Part shown: positions 22,026-33,854 of the stretch, piece by piece
Position numbering within the stretch: position 1 is the first letter of the stretch
How the letters are laid out: every line of letters starts with the position of its first letter
Position numbers and translations under genes: made by a program
NCBI GenBank assembly: GCA_000827325.1
Contig: KN832876.1
Location: 992,001 to 1,056,000 of the forward strand
DNA from: Oidiodendron maius Zn
Taxonomy: Eukaryota > Ascomycota > Leotiomycetes > Myxotrichaceae
Direction: 5' to 3'
Length of the DNA: 64,000 bases
Notes under the pieces: model-generated
What the model saw: the letters and a program-made list of their open reading frames with translations, nothing else
Database searches by the model: none
What the model was told of the DNA's origin: nothing

Positions 22026-25000
22026 CTGCGGGCGGATTGCGCGTGAGACTGAAGATGTTAGCTGGGGAGCTGCCAACGCATCATCCCGATAGCAGATGAC
22101 CGCCCAGGCATCCCGTCCAGGCCGACGCACTGCAACCCCCTGGGAGCGATGGGCTTTCTCCAGAAGGCAGGCAGAGTGAGGGGCGACCGGGCGGTGAGCA
22201 GAGATGAAGATACGTAGAGAGGGGTATCATGGCTGCTGACCTTGTGGGAGTGGGAGAGGCAGCGTGGGGGAAGGCTGGCTCGATATCATTCTCGAGTTCA
22301 GCTCGGAGTTAGCGATTGGCGGGGTTCGTATTGACCGGAGGGAATGGAGAGAGGTACTGCACTGTGCGGTCGGAGGAGTATGACAGATGCCTCGTGTCAC
22401 AGGGGAGAAACTGGAATAATGGATTTAGTGAGGATGTCCAAATAGGACGCAAGAGCGAGGGAGATGGAGGAAGATTAGACGTCTCTTCTATGAGGTTGGA
22501 CTAGGTCACGTGTGTGCTCATCGCCACTGGCAGCGTGAGTCAAAGTCAACTCATACAGTAGTCGCGATAATTCGCCCGCAAATATAAACAAACGTAACAT
22601 ATGCATGACTCTTACTTATGCGTAGTGCGTCGGCATAGCTCAACAGAAATGACGCAGCTTATAATGGTAATTAATAAAAATATTAATATTAATCAGAGTG
22701 AATAATATTTTCATCCCATCCAATTACCTCTTTCGGCATTTTTATATCTCTCGATGTTCTAGACTTTCGTGCTACCAGCTGCCGGCCACAACATCCTCTG
22801 ATTCCTCCTGATTCCTCCAAGCCCCTATCCATCTCCACCATCCCCGCCATCACCACGGCCTCACCTCTCACTAGATCTCCTCGCCTCTCATCTCACATTT
22901 GCGTCTCTCTCTGTTCTCCACATCCAGCGATGCGGTGTCTGCGCTGTGTGCCCATGGCGGAGCTCCGAGTCGGCTGGGCTGGCTGAACTTTCCGGTCCAT
23001 GGCCTCCCTGGCTTCCCTTTTTGCGCCCCGAGGAGCCCATGGCGCTGCTGCCGTGGCATACGGAGAGAAACGTATGCGGTGGCCGGGCCACTCTTGTCAT
23101 AGTCCCATCTTAGATCTCGGGAGCCTCAAAGACATCGCCATGGCCAATGAAACGTAGCACAGGCCTTCCTTCCCGAAGTCCAGGTTCCTTTTATTTGATT
23201 TCTTTTTCTCGTCTTCCTTTCTCTGCAGAAAATCCTCGAAAGGGGAGTTATGAGGGGCGTGTTTCGCTTTCCTCTCCCGATTCTCGAGATTTGTCATATA
23301 TCTTTCGAGCTTGTTGCGAATTTTGAGGTGACGTACCTTGATGTTGTGCAAGGTGACATTCCCGAGCAAACATGATATATCTCCTTGCACCGGCTTCAAA
23401 TCCTTTTCTTTACGTGTGGCATTTCCAGTGGACGAATAGGATCGAATCTCCAACCCTCGAAAGCGTGAAGATCCAGCCACAAAATTTCTCTTCGCATGCA
23501 TTATTTTGCATGTGATTATTGGCGTGTACGTCGAGTGACAAATCTTGAATACTTCCACATTGATGCTATTGGCATTGAATGTAAAGCACGTTCAGATAAC
23601 ATCTGTTCATAAGTTGCCTGGCATAGTGGCACGTTCCATCCATTGTCTCTTTGAATTCCACGCATCGGGACAGGTGTAACAATACGAAGACAGAGTTATT
23701 GGCCAATATAAGAGCCGCATATCATGCAATGTGTAGAGGGTAGATCGTTCTGATATAAGTTTTCGGTTCGTTTTCTTGGGCCTGACAAAGGGAAAAGGGA
23801 AGGTTGGGGCCAGCTACCTCCCCCCCCCCCCCCCCACGGGTGGCCACAGTCGGACATAACCATGAGTCCTTTTTCCTACATATCCAGACTGTTTGAAAAT
23901 GTGCACTCACCACTGGCTTTAATCACATTTATATTCTATCGAGTGTGATATTTTGGGTATTTTCTATGCAACAACTATTTTTTGGCCGCAAAATATTTCG
24001 ATTATGGCAGAGGTGTATTCAGCATCCGCGACAACAAACTAATCTTGTCTGGGAAGGAGAGTTTTGAGCTATAGGTAAGGGGAAAGGGCGGCCGAATGCA
24101 AGGAGTATCTCAGAGAACCTCAAGGCTTCGTTAAAGTTTGAACGCAAGGCATCTATTGAAGTAATTTCTATGCGGATTCTAGCAGCCATTGCGCCATGCT
24201 TGTAGGATTTCCAGTGCTTTGACTATTTCCAATATCTATAACACCAGTTTCTTTCAGGTCTTTTGAGCTCTTCCATCGACCTTCGCATTATCTTACGACT
24301 GATACATTTTGTTTTCTAGACTTGGATTGCCCCCTGATCCTCTGGATTATTAATTCGTAGTTCCGTCTATCAGGGAATTACCCCCCTCAACTATACGTAA
24401 CTCAGTATAGTCGGTGAAAATTTTCATTCTATGCAGCATATACTACTGTGAAGGATATTCGGGCATTCGGATCTGAACGGATGATTCGTCTATCCGTAAC
24501 GTCACGAGTGGCGGGCACCACATATATTATGTGGTTATATGTAGCTTAGAACTCTAGTCAACTGAATAACAACGATTCCACACACATACTGATGAATCCT
24601 TTGATCCTGTAACCTTTTAACAACTAATTTAGAAATGAAAGCATCCCAGAACGGCCGAGAATGCTGGAAAAAGAAATATGCCAGTGAGTCTATTATCCTA
24701 ATGTAATGCCACGGATTCAAAAATTTTCATTTCGAAGTAAGAGATCTAAGGTACACATAAAATTGATAATTTTTCATGCATAGGGATAGATTATACCTGC
24801 CAAGAAGACACCGAACACAAAACTTTCATCAGGAACTAGAGAACCTAACGAATTCCACTCCGGGTTTAAGCTAACTGTGCCATATTTAAACTGCACACCA
24901 CAAGACAATATCTCAAGATGTGCACAAGAAAATTATATATATAGCATAAGTCTATTCGAAGGTTAAAGGGGAGGGGATTAGGGACGGGCTTGTCGAGAGA

Positions 25001-25353
25001 TTTCTCGATCAGAAACCTGAAGCACTAACATAGCCTAGTTCATGGACGTGAGCTCAAATTGAGATGGTATCCAGAGAGAGAAAATCAGAGGAGCCGAAAG
25101 GCTTATATCGAGAGAATACTCCCCCCATGACCTCAATCCTCTCTTATTGCGAAGCTTGAGGCCTTTTATTGGTCCTTCCGTCTATTTGCAGCCTTCTCAG
25201 AGGCGAGCTGTCAACCAATTAAGCAGCTATGATTCGCCTGGTCTTAAATTGAGGACCGTCCGACCCTGACACTCCAAATATAACAACACCACAACATCGA
25301 GGGTTCTTTGGTATTTGCCCTATGACTGGATTGATATCCTCTCAGAAAGAGTA
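22026..25353. other. Gene-free interval, partly AT-rich
   Basis: It contains the unresolved 5' end of the CHY gene (to roughly 22,300) and then no recognisable gene. A 153-codon open stretch on the minus strand at 23097-23558 has no recognisable domain. A run of 16 C lies at 23820-23835. The right part (about 23,900-25,300) is AT-richer and probably the promoter region of the HET gene. Confidence 0.45.
23820..23835. repeat. Poly-C tract (16 C)
   Basis: An uninterrupted run of sixteen cytosines on the plus strand. Such tracts are prone to sequencing error and slippage. Confidence 0.85.
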
Positions 25354-27039
25354 ATGCTGTCCTCTCGTCCCAAAATCATGTACGATAAGATGATATACGA
25401 ACCGCTTGATCGGTCCGTTGATTGCCTTCGACTCCTCAAAATATTACCCGTGGTCAATCGCGACCTTCAAATTTACTGTGAGCTGGAAACGCGGACCTTC
25501 ACTAGCAAGCCATCTTATCAAGCACTTTCATATACCTGGGGCGCTGGTTCTGCATCTGAGATGATTTATATAAACGGCCAGCCGTTTTTGGTTCGAGAAA
25601 ATCTACATAATGCCCTTGTCCACCTCCGCAACCAAAATGAACCACGACATGTCTGGGTTGATGCCATTTGCATCAACCAGCATGATCTGCTGGAAAGAAA
25701 TTATCAAGTTAGCATCATGACCTTTATATATACCCGTGCGCATCGAGTTATCGTTTGGCTAGGCTCTTCTCCACATGCACTTCCCTCGATATCGGATAGC
25801 AATAGATTGTGGAACCGAGGAAAATTCGATTACGAAAACGGCCTTGCGGTTGCGACCCATCCTTACTGGACGCGAATGTGGATTGTTCAGGAGCTAGTCC
25901 TCGCTCAGGATGTGGGTTTTTGCTATGGCGGTTGGGAGTTTACCTGGGAAATACTCTCTAGTGTTATAGACGGCGAGCCTGAGGACGTGCTCAAGAAGAC
26001 GGCTCATTCGATCATGAAGCAGCGTGCAATCCGGCACTCGAACGAGCATCGGCTAGAGAAACTTCTTCAAACGTTTCAAAGTGCTTTGTGCAGTGAACCG
26101 CGGGACAAGATCTTCGGACTCCTGGGCATGGCTCATGATTGTGACAGCGACGTGCTTGAGGTTAACTACGAGATGCCGTATGTTGAACTGTATTCAAATA
26201 TGGTAAAGCTGCACAAGTCTATGCCAGCAGTGTTCCCTACAGAGAGTCCATTGGCATCCATCGACCGACCTTTAATGCTTATGCGTTTCAGTCGTCTAGT
26301 GCAAAGGACTCTCGGCGGCTTGGTGGAGGAAGAAGCCGAGACTACGGAGCCATCCAAATGGCCTAAACATTTCCACGTAGCAAGAGGGGCTCTTGCTGGA
26401 GTGATATTGCATTTGGGTCCCACATATACCGAAACTGTGTCGTCGTTGCGGGCAAATAGAACGTGGAAGAAAGCATATGAGGCTTGTTATCAGGACGGAA
26501 TTGACAGAGTCAGAGAGGAAGATGAGGCATACTCGAAGGCCATCTTGGAATGGGATGAAAAGCACCTTAAGACGATTCGAGCCGTCCACACGAATACCTC
26601 GTACGGATATCGAGTACGTTGCGACGACGAACCTGTTAACAATTTCCAAGAAGCCCCCTCCAAACCTGACGTCTCGGAGCCCAGACGATTTCTTGCGACG
26701 GGAGTGTTGCTAGGCTTCGCCCCACCCGAAGCCAGAGTAGGCGACCTGATATGCCGCTTCTGGGACTGTGATGTGGCGGTTGTTGTTCGCAGGATTGGAG
26801 ATGAGGACACCGATAGGTGGATGATCGTTGGAAAGGCGGATATATCAACGACGGTGAGGAGACCAGAGGACTATGACGACCAGAACGCGATGCGTTACGA
26901 TATGGGGCGTTTCAATGAATTCCCGGGAGAGACGGAATTGGATAAGGTGCGATTCGCTCTCAAGAGCATGTACACTGATTTCAGGAATGTCATAAACTTC
27001 AGACTTGATACCGAGACATTGCAGAAGCTGACTAGCTAA
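25354..27039 (+). CDS. HET-domain (heterokaryon incompatibility) protein
   Basis: Single-exon gene of 561 aa if the first ATG (25354) is used; ATGs at 25378 and 25390 are also possible. The HET domain occupies about residues 40-190: 'SYQALSYTWGAGSASEM', then 'VWVDAICINQHDLLERNYQV', then 'AHRVIVWLG', and further on 'PYWTRMWIVQELVLA' and 'CYGG'. These are the standard HET blocks. The C-terminal half has a second conserved part found in many HET proteins (a 'LATGVLLGFAPPEARVGDLI' region reporting on hydrophobic/charged residues, ending 'DRWMIVGKADIS'). HET domains are TIR-related and trigger cell death on non-self fusion in known cases; many family members have no known trigger. It has no NB or repeat domain of its own and no neighbouring partner gene is obvious. 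Confidence 0.93.
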   Translation: MLSSRPKIMYDKMIYEPLDRSVDCLRLLKILPVVNRDLQIYCELETRTFTSKPSYQALSYTWGAGSASEMIYINGQPFLVRENLHNALVHLRNQNEPRHVWVDAICINQHDLLERNYQVSIMTFIYTRAHRVIVWLGSSPHALPSISDSNRLWNRGKFDYENGLAVATHPYWTRMWIVQELVLAQDVGFCYGGWEFTWEILSSVIDGEPEDVLKKTAHSIMKQRAIRHSNEHRLEKLLQTFQSALCSEPRDKIFGLLGMAHDCDSDVLEVNYEMPYVELYSNMVKLHKSMPAVFPTESPLASIDRPLMLMRFSRLVQRTLGGLVEEEAETTEPSKWPKHFHVARGALAGVILHLGPTYTETVSSLRANRTWKKAYEACYQDGIDRVREEDEAYSKAILEWDEKHLKTIRAVHTNTSYGYRVRCDDEPVNNFQEAPSKPDVSEPRRFLATGVLLGFAPPEARVGDLICRFWDCDVAVVVRRIGDEDTDRWMIVGKADISTTVRRPEDYDDQNAMRYDMGRFNEFPGETELDKVRFALKSMYTDFRNVINFRLDTETLQKLTS

Positions 27040-28988
27040 CACGACGGAGAAGGAAAGTGAGAGGGGGGAAGTAAGTGATGAGAGAGTCAATGGAAAATGA
27101 AAGAGTTACTTTCATTACAGTATATGGAGGGAAAGGGGGGACCGAAGGAAATTCCGGTGCACTCCAAGCCAACTGTATGCCTCTCCCTAAGAGATGTCTC
27201 TTCCACATATGAAGCGGACTGTCCAACAACCCGGATGGGCCTTATATTAAGATTTGAAGATATAAATTCAACTGGTTTGGGAGAGGGTCAGAGGCCTAAA
27301 ATACCCCCTTTCTTGACTGCCCACTCTAGGGTCCAACTTGGTAGCCCTGAAGAATCTACCCGGAAGCGTGGAAGAAAAATGTCATATTAAACATTGCCGG
27401 GAGGCCCTGAATCTGGTCCGGGTGCGGCAGGGGGGACCTAGTTCTGGGTAATTTGCGGTGATTTGGATCTTCACTATTGTGGGGAGATTGGACCGAGGCT
27501 GCAAGAGTCAGGAGCCGTATTCGACCTGGCAGTGACATATATATCTTGAGAGGATATCCTCCTACAATATATCTGTCATGTACTTTCATACACACACTAA
27601 TAACACTTGTCATATTCAGAACGGGACCTGCCACCCCCTATTAAGACGATCACGGGACCATTACTCCCCTTAAACACACCTCCGTCGGTGCCTTATCAAG
27701 ATGAAGAGAAAGCGAGATTTCCTCTAATCTCTCATCCAACCTCAAATCTCCTAAGCCCACAGTCCAATTTACCCCTATCTGACCCCCGTTTCCTGTTTCC
27801 GCAGCCAGAGTGGCAAGACTGTTTGTTCAGCCCTGTCGGTTCACCTGCGTGAGTACCCGTTCGCCGTTGCGGTGCGACACTGTAATCTTACGTACCTGCC
27901 ACCTCTTGCGAAACGATAGGTACCGCATCGGTCGGCGCGCTCTTGAATGCCAGCGCGGCACATGCATCCCCCTTCCGCTTGCGGCGCCGCTTTTAGCCCC
28001 TTCCCCTGAGAGCGTAAAAATACCTAGGCAAGTTGTAAACGTCCCACGCGAAACCGAGCACATGCCAGTGTGAAGTGAGGGGGCGGCAAGAGGAAAGGCA
28101 TGACAGGAAGAGGGGAAACATCCTCTCATGCCGTAGGAATCCCCGGTCCAAAGCTTCTTATGCTTGTATCAGGTTTCCTTCGCCATGACCGCTGGAGAGG
28201 CATTGGTGTCAGTGCGGGGCGCATCGCGACTTGAGGCTGGGCCGGGCGATCAGTTTCTCAAGGTGGGGACCGCACGAGATGCCTAGGCTCTTTGATATAG
28301 CACGAGCTGCTGCGGCACGGGGTTTGTGTTTGCGGAGAAGGATGGGGATGGGGACTGCTCCAGCCGTAGGGAGCATTAGAGATTGTGGGGAAGATATGGA
28401 GAGGGATGATACTGGTGTCTGGAAGTGAGGTCGGAAGAGGACTTCAAATATACAGGCAGTTCTGATAATGAAATCTTCACGTGATAAGGACCCACGATCT
28501 TCACGTTGCATGGGAGAGTAAAATTATATTCACTATTCATCTGTCTATGGATAAGGAAAGACTCATAGTAGCTAAGTTGGCTGTCATGCAAATGACCTAT
28601 TAAGAAGCGTTTCGCAACGGCACCATAGAAAATCTGCTCGTGAGAGAGGGCTTTATATATTTATTCATTATACAGATGCAAATATGACCACACAGATAAC
28701 TCCATCCATGCCAAAAGGCCGTTAAGCGCCTCGCCTAGGTACCTCTAGATACCGCCGCCTTCTATTATGCGCATAGGTTGCGACCCTGACCACCAGCCGA
28801 GGCCAGGGAGAAAATTTCTATCTACAAGTCGTCTATCGCCCCTCTCAGACCGGTCTCGAGGAGGATCTTCTCTGAGCGGCCAGGACAAATTCGTGGGACG
28901 CAACATTTCCATATACATGAGGGGTGCTTCCATCTTTGGTCCCCCGAATGCAGTGCGCTGGTGTAAGTGCTTTTCCTGTGCCTGATCA
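27040..28988. other. Intergenic region between convergent HET and GT32 genes
   Basis: Both flanking genes end here (HET on plus, GT32 on minus), so the interval should hold both 3' UTRs. No coding sequence was recognised in about 1.95 kb. Confidence 0.5.
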
Positions 28989-30491
28989 TCACGCAGGCTG
29001 AGGTTGGAGAGCAGGAGCAGCACCGGCAGCCGGGGCAGACAATTTAGCTGCCTCTGCTGCCATGGCTTCTAACTTCTGCGCCTCCTTCTCGGATTGCTCT
29101 TTCGCCTCTTTCGCCTCTCTCTCCGCCTTCTCTCTGTCTGCTTTCTCCTTCGCCTCCTTCTTTGATTTCTCCTTCGCTTCCTTGGCCTCTTTCTCCTCCT
29201 TCTCCTTTGCCTCCTTCTCCTCCTTCTCTGCCTTCTCCTTTGCCTCTTTTTCTTCTTTCTCTGCCTTCTCTATCGCATCTTGGACCTTTTTCTCCGCTAT
29301 CTTGTTTGCTTTCTCTTCAGGGGTGAGAAGCTCATATGCCGCTGTGTCTTCATCCCATTTCTTGACGCACTCGGCATTCCAATTGCACGTCTCTACCTCG
29401 CCATACACGGGGTGGTTGTACCGCGGGTGGTTCGTTGGCCATCCGGAAGCGTGGTAGTGGTGCTTAACCAGGGCGGCCCTGGCATCGTGGTTTCCTGAGT
29501 CGGAGTGACCTTGTCCCGCGGCAAATGCTTCCACGGTGAGAACTAACACGCCACCGATGAGCTTGGACTCGGCGATGTTGTGAAAGGAGTTCCAGTCGAC
29601 AGTTTTTTTTGCCTTCGCACTCATCTCTGCTAATATGGCGTCGGTGAACGCAGAAGGGCCAGTGCCACTAATAACCTCGTCAAAATCGAGAACTAGCTCC
29701 CCAATTGGCACATTCTGCTTCTTGGCGACGTCGTTGAGCCAGGCCAAGATGTTATCGACCAGCCGTAGCATGACGGGGAGTCTCGGTTTGCAGATGAAGG
29801 TCCACTGGCAGAAAGACATAGATTTCTGGCCCAGGATGGGGTGGTCTTTGTATTCCGGCTGGTCGATCTCGACGCCAATAATCATGTCCACATCTGCCTC
29901 ATCATATCTGTCTGGGATGAACCGGTCCAGCGGCCTCAGAGCCTCTACATCGATATCGGCATACACTCCCCCGTCAACGTACATGACCAAGTATCGCAAC
30001 AGATCCGCCTTGATGATCTTAGCCGTGAGCGACCTGTACATCTCGACGATATCCGGTCGATTTATGCCATGGGGGCCGAAATGGGACTCGACGTAGTACA
30101 TATCGTTGTCATCGGTCAGCACCTCGTATCGCCATGACGGATTCTTTGCTGTCCACGTCCTGGCGCAGGACAGATCTCGTTCTTCGAAGTCGAGGGGATC
30201 GACCTTCCAGGTCTGCCAGATCTTGCGAGGGAAGCTGGTGCCCGTGCCGACGAGCCTCTGTTGCCCCAGCCCCCGCCTCAACACGTCGGTACTCGTAGAG
30301 TCAAAGGTATCGAGGTTTGAGAGAAGGACGACGAAGAGAATGCAAGCGATGTAGATCGGCAGCGCGCGCTGGATCTGCTTCGGCAGACGGCCTCCCCGTG
30401 GCGACGATGTGGGAGACTGCATCCTCGAGAAGGGCGTTCCTGCTCCAGACTTCACAATGGAGAGTGGAGGAAGGATGATGCGAGGACGCAT
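28989..30491 (-). CDS. GT32 (Och1-like) glycosyltransferase with Lys/Glu-rich tail
   Basis: 500 aa, one exon. It is a type II Golgi-style protein: a short basic N-terminus, one membrane anchor at about residues 44-61 ('PIYIACILFVVLLSNL'), then a lumenal catalytic domain. The GT32 signature is clear: 'FPRKIWQTWKVDP' (about 87-99), 'KADLLRYLVMYVDGGVYADI' and the DXD motif Asp179-Ile-Asp181, followed by 'ALRPLDRF'. The end of the domain is 'HHYHASGW'. The last about 125 residues are an unusual run of KEAKEKAEKEE-type repeats predicted to form a long charged helix or coiled coil, then a Pro/Ala tail. Och1-type enzymes start N-glycan outer chains with alpha-1,6-mannose; other GT32 members have other donors, so the donor is unknown. 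It is divergently transcribed from the acyltransferase gene across a 1.3-kb shared upstream region. Confidence 0.9.
   Translation of the reverse strand: MRPRIILPPLSIVKSGAGTPFSRMQSPTSSPRGGRLPKQIQRALPIYIACILFVVLLSNLDTFDSTSTDVLRRGLGQQRLVGTGTSFPRKIWQTWKVDPLDFEERDLSCARTWTAKNPSWRYEVLTDDNDMYYVESHFGPHGINRPDIVEMYRSLTAKIIKADLLRYLVMYVDGGVYADIDVEALRPLDRFIPDRYDEADVDMIIGVEIDQPEYKDHPILGQKSMSFCQWTFICKPRLPVMLRLVDNILAWLNDVAKKQNVPIGELVLDFDEVISGTGPSAFTDAILAEMSAKAKKTVDWNSFHNIAESKLIGGVLVLTVEAFAAGQGHSDSGNHDARAALVKHHYHASGWPTNHPRYNHPVYGEVETCNWNAECVKKWDEDTAAYELLTPEEKANKIAEKKVQDAIEKAEKEEKEAKEKAEKEEKEAKEKEEKEAKEAKEKSKKEAKEKADREKAEREAKEAKEQSEKEAQKLEAMAAEAAKLSAPAAGAAPALQPQPA
29062..29340 (-). repeat. Lys/Glu-rich coding repeat
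   Basis: Within the GT32 gene, degenerate repeats built from codons for KE(A)KEKAEKEE encode about 90 charged residues. Both the period and the codon choice drift, so this is a purifying-selection-tolerant low-complexity tract and not a recent microsatellite. Confidence 0.8.
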
Positions 30492-31816
30492 TCTTGTAAT
30501 GCGGTGATATTTTTACCAGGTTTTGCTACTTTTAACTACGGCTTGGGGCCATACACCTAATGACTGGCTAGCCGGAGTAGCCCCCAGCGTGTGGAGGCGC
30601 GCCGGGTGGGGGGCGGTTTTGTGAAAAGAATGGCCAGGGCAGGCAGCTTCATCCTACAGCCAGCAGGGTGAGAGCCAAGAGACGCAGAGGTTTCGTACCC
30701 GGCTCGTGCAATTTCCCTGGGCGCAAAGCGATATGGGCTTCTATTCCCATTCTGGGGCAATGTCCAGCTCCTGAACGGAGCAGATGCATGGCCGCCTTAA
30801 GCGGCTCCACCAGCGGGATCCCGCTGGGGATTGGACACTGGGCAGGCAGCCGATAGCCCGAAGACGACTAATCCATCCTCAGTGACGGATGTGGGCAGGG
30901 CATCATCTCGCAAGCATTCGGAGCTGACAAGCAGGGAAAGGGCTGGGTGAAAGCATGGTTCTAAGGCGGCAGGGCAGAGACGAGGCGGGGGCAGTGGAGA
31001 CGACGAGGGCAGCGAGGACAGCTTGAAGGATGGAGGATTACCATGTGAAGAGCCGAAGGGGGGCAAATGTGCAGCCAGGAACCTGGAGGAGGAAAAGGAG
31101 GAAGACGCAGAGGAAGACTGCAGAGACGCCGTGGAGCCGCAAATGCCATTCTCTTGCATGGCCCAGTGCAAGAGAACGGCCCACGGTTCCAATCAGGAAG
31201 TGGCCACTGTGGAACATATCCAGCGCGCTCGTCCCGAATACATCGTTCTTTCGTATGTGGAATCCGGTCTTGTACGCCGTATACGAGCGCTCTCCAGCTA
31301 TCCAGGCTAACACAGGGTATTTGCCACAGGATGTGCACTACGGACGTCGTGCACAATTGGCCCTCGGATCTGAGACTCGCCCCTGCGACGTGCCCCAACA
31401 GGTGGTGCCCGGTTCCTCGCGCCTGGCGCGCAAGGGCAGCACCGGAAACGATTCGGGTACCGGGCTATTGAGCTGAGCTCTTGGCTGTTGGTTCTTGGGT
31501 TTTGGTTTGTTAGGCGCATCTGCTTACCTACACACATGGGAGGGGGGTTCCTCCACATAACGCCGATCCCAACTTCTCCTATCCATTTTTCTTTGTCCTG
31601 TTGTGTGTTCGAAAACCCTCGAGTGTTTCGACAGCCATCAGAGAGGCTGGATCTCGATCTCCCTCGCCGTTGCCGTGTCGCCCATCTCATCGCCAGCGGC
31701 ATCCCACGGCCTCTGGACTCTTGCGGATCCCAGCAGAGAGGGCCACCATCCTCGTTGCCAGCCGCGGCCTCAATATAACCGCCCCGGTCGTGCGCGCTCT
31801 CCGCAGCACATCACCA
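30492..31816. promoter_or_regulatory. Shared upstream region of divergent GT32 and acyltransferase genes
   Basis: 1.3 kb lies between the two divergent start codons. No gene was recognised. It contains a perfect inverted repeat (31149-31176) and a pyrimidine-rich segment just before the acyltransferase start. Co-regulation of the pair is plausible but inferred only from arrangement. Confidence 0.4.
31149..31176. repeat. Perfect 10-bp inverted repeat with 8-nt spacer
   Basis: TTCTCTTGCA at 31149-31158 and its exact reverse complement TGCAAGAGAA at 31167-31176, separated by TGGCCCAG. It could form a hairpin in RNA or be a dyad-symmetric protein site in the divergent promoter. Confidence 0.7.
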
Positions 31817-33280
31817 ATGCCTTCTGCGACACAAGACGGCGGCGTCCTAGAAAATGGCAAATACTGGGAGGACGCCATGCCCGAGAAGAAGCTCTCGCCC
31901 ACAGGCCGTGCAGGGCGATGGGTGATGGATGTAACAAAGCCCATGACCAAATTCGGTGGGCCAAGCAAACAGCTCAGGCGGACCGCATATCTAGATGGCC
32001 TCAGGGGATTTGCGGCCATAGTGGTCTACTGGCATCACCATCAATTGTGGGCGCACCTCACGGCTCCGGTTAACGACGTCTTACAGAACGCCTGGGGCTA
32101 CCATGGGAAATACCACTTCGCAACGATGCCCGGCATCCGAAACTTCTTCACGGGTGGCCACTACGCCGTCACCGTCTTCTTCGTGATCTCTGGATATGTG
32201 TTGTCGACAAAGCCAATGTCCCTGATCCAGGCTGGCGACTATTCCAAGCTGGGGGAGAACCTCGGCTCGGCGCTGTTTAGACGATGGCTTAGACTCTATA
32301 TTCCGGTGATTGTCACCACCTTCCTCTACATGACATCGTGGCATATGTTTGGGATCTGGACTACGGCCAAACATCAGGCCAGCTATCGTGAAGAACTGTG
32401 GTTCTGGTATAGCGAGTTTAAAAACTTCAGCTTCATCTTCACCGGTGGTGGGGAGCCTTGGTTCACCTATAACTTCCACGTCTGGTCCATCCCTGTTGAG
32501 TTCAAGGGATCAATCGTCATCTACACTGCCCTCTTGGCATTCTCGAGGTGTACGCGGAATGCACGCTTGCTGTGTGAGGTAGGACTCATCTGGTACTTTA
32601 TGTACATCGCGGATGCGTGGTACTGCGCTGCGTTCACGGCAGGAATGCTTCTCTGTGACTTGGACCTGCTGGAGATGAGCGACGACCTGCCCAAATTTTT
32701 CTCGATAATGGAGCCGTACAAGGAACTGATCTTCTACAACCTCTTCATCATTAGCTTCTTCCTCGGTGGTGTTCCGTCAATGAACGCAGAGATCGAGACG
32801 CTAAGGGCATCTCCCGGGTGGTATTACCTCTCCTTCTTGAAACCACAGGCAGTTTTCGATTATAAGTGGTTTTATCTCTTCTGGGCTGCCACCTTCATCG
32901 TGGCCGCGACCCCACGGATACCATGGCTTAAAGCGTTCTTCGAGACCAGATTCAACCAGCACCTAGGGCGCATCTCATATGCCTTCTACCTGGTTCACGG
33001 GCCAATCCTTTGGACCCTCGGTGACCGCCTCTATTCTATGGTAGGCTGGGCACACTTGGATCAGCTCCAGAACATCCCCAACTGGGTGGACAGATTCCCA
33101 TTGTCAAAGACTGGGCCGCTTGGCATGGAGGTTGCCTTCCTTGTGCCAAATCTAATCCTCTTTCCGCTCACCCTCTGGGTGGCAGAGATCGTCACGCGAC
33201 TGGTGGATGAACCCAGCGTGAAGTTTGCCCAGTGGTTCCTTTCAAAGGCGAGGGCGGAGGCGCCTTCTGTAAAATCATAG
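31817..33280 (+). CDS. Acyltransferase-3 family membrane protein
   Basis: 487 aa from the first ATG (31817); the open frame extends upstream without an ATG. The acyltransferase-3 (PF01757) signature is at about residues 57-75: 'RRTAYLDGLRGFAAIVVYWH', containing the conserved H. It continues with 'HYAVTVFFVISGYVLS', 'RRWLRLYIPVI' and a series of about ten hydrophobic segments ending with 'ISYAFYLVHGPILW' and 'VARLVDEPSVKFAQW'-like sequence. Such integral membrane enzymes transfer acetyl or other acyl groups to sugars, lipids or secondary metabolites. Fungal members with this 'YLDGLRG' start are common next to glycosyltransferases. The neighbours here (GT32 upstream, a type II membrane protein downstream on the same strand) suggest glycan O-acylation, which is inference only. 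Confidence 0.92.
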   Translation: MPSATQDGGVLENGKYWEDAMPEKKLSPTGRAGRWVMDVTKPMTKFGGPSKQLRRTAYLDGLRGFAAIVVYWHHHQLWAHLTAPVNDVLQNAWGYHGKYHFATMPGIRNFFTGGHYAVTVFFVISGYVLSTKPMSLIQAGDYSKLGENLGSALFRRWLRLYIPVIVTTFLYMTSWHMFGIWTTAKHQASYREELWFWYSEFKNFSFIFTGGGEPWFTYNFHVWSIPVEFKGSIVIYTALLAFSRCTRNARLLCEVGLIWYFMYIADAWYCAAFTAGMLLCDLDLLEMSDDLPKFFSIMEPYKELIFYNLFIISFFLGGVPSMNAEIETLRASPGWYYLSFLKPQAVFDYKWFYLFWAATFIVAATPRIPWLKAFFETRFNQHLGRISYAFYLVHGPILWTLGDRLYSMVGWAHLDQLQNIPNWVDRFPLSKTGPLGMEVAFLVPNLILFPLTLWVAEIVTRLVDEPSVKFAQWFLSKARAEAPSVKS

Positions 33281-33854
33281 AAGCATTTACGTATTGCGGG
33301 ACGGAAACGGTTAGGAGTCGGATAGAATAGCGCCTAATGTATTATGCTGTACATATAATGCAGGATATTTCTGCCATCATATTCATTGTCCTATGTTGAA
33401 TAATACCCTGACCGCATGTGCAATATAGCAGTCGCTTTTTTGTTCAAGCCATGATGCTACAACTGTGCCTGTCCACCGGCGGCGCCATGTTGCCCCCCAT
33501 CTGGCCGCGTACTAACTAACTAGGCCGCGTCCCGAAAGACACTAGCGGATCGATAGCTGCTCCTGAACCCGCACAACGCCAGAAACCGGCTGAGGGAAAG
33601 CATTCACACGGGGGCAGAAGCCTACCACTGCGGTCTTGACTCCCGAGATCATGTTATTTTCGCTCCACCTGAATCTTCTTCACCTCGACTCTCGCGGATC
33701 CTGGATTTGCTGTGTGTGAAAGGGAAAGGGATACCGTTGCCGCCGGCCTAGCCAGCTGAAGGTGACATGTGCTCGCTCAGTATCACGACACTCCGCGCCC
33801 GCCTTTGAAAACACCCTGAACGATTGTGATTGAGTAGCCTCTCGGCCTCCAACA
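33281..33854. other. Short intergenic region
   Basis: 574 bp between two same-strand genes. No gene was recognised; it probably holds the acyltransferase 3' UTR and the promoter of the next gene. Confidence 0.5.

Noticed and set aside
23097-23558. 153-codon open frame on the minus strand
   Set aside because: No recognisable domain, no splice partner and composition like the surrounding non-coding DNA.
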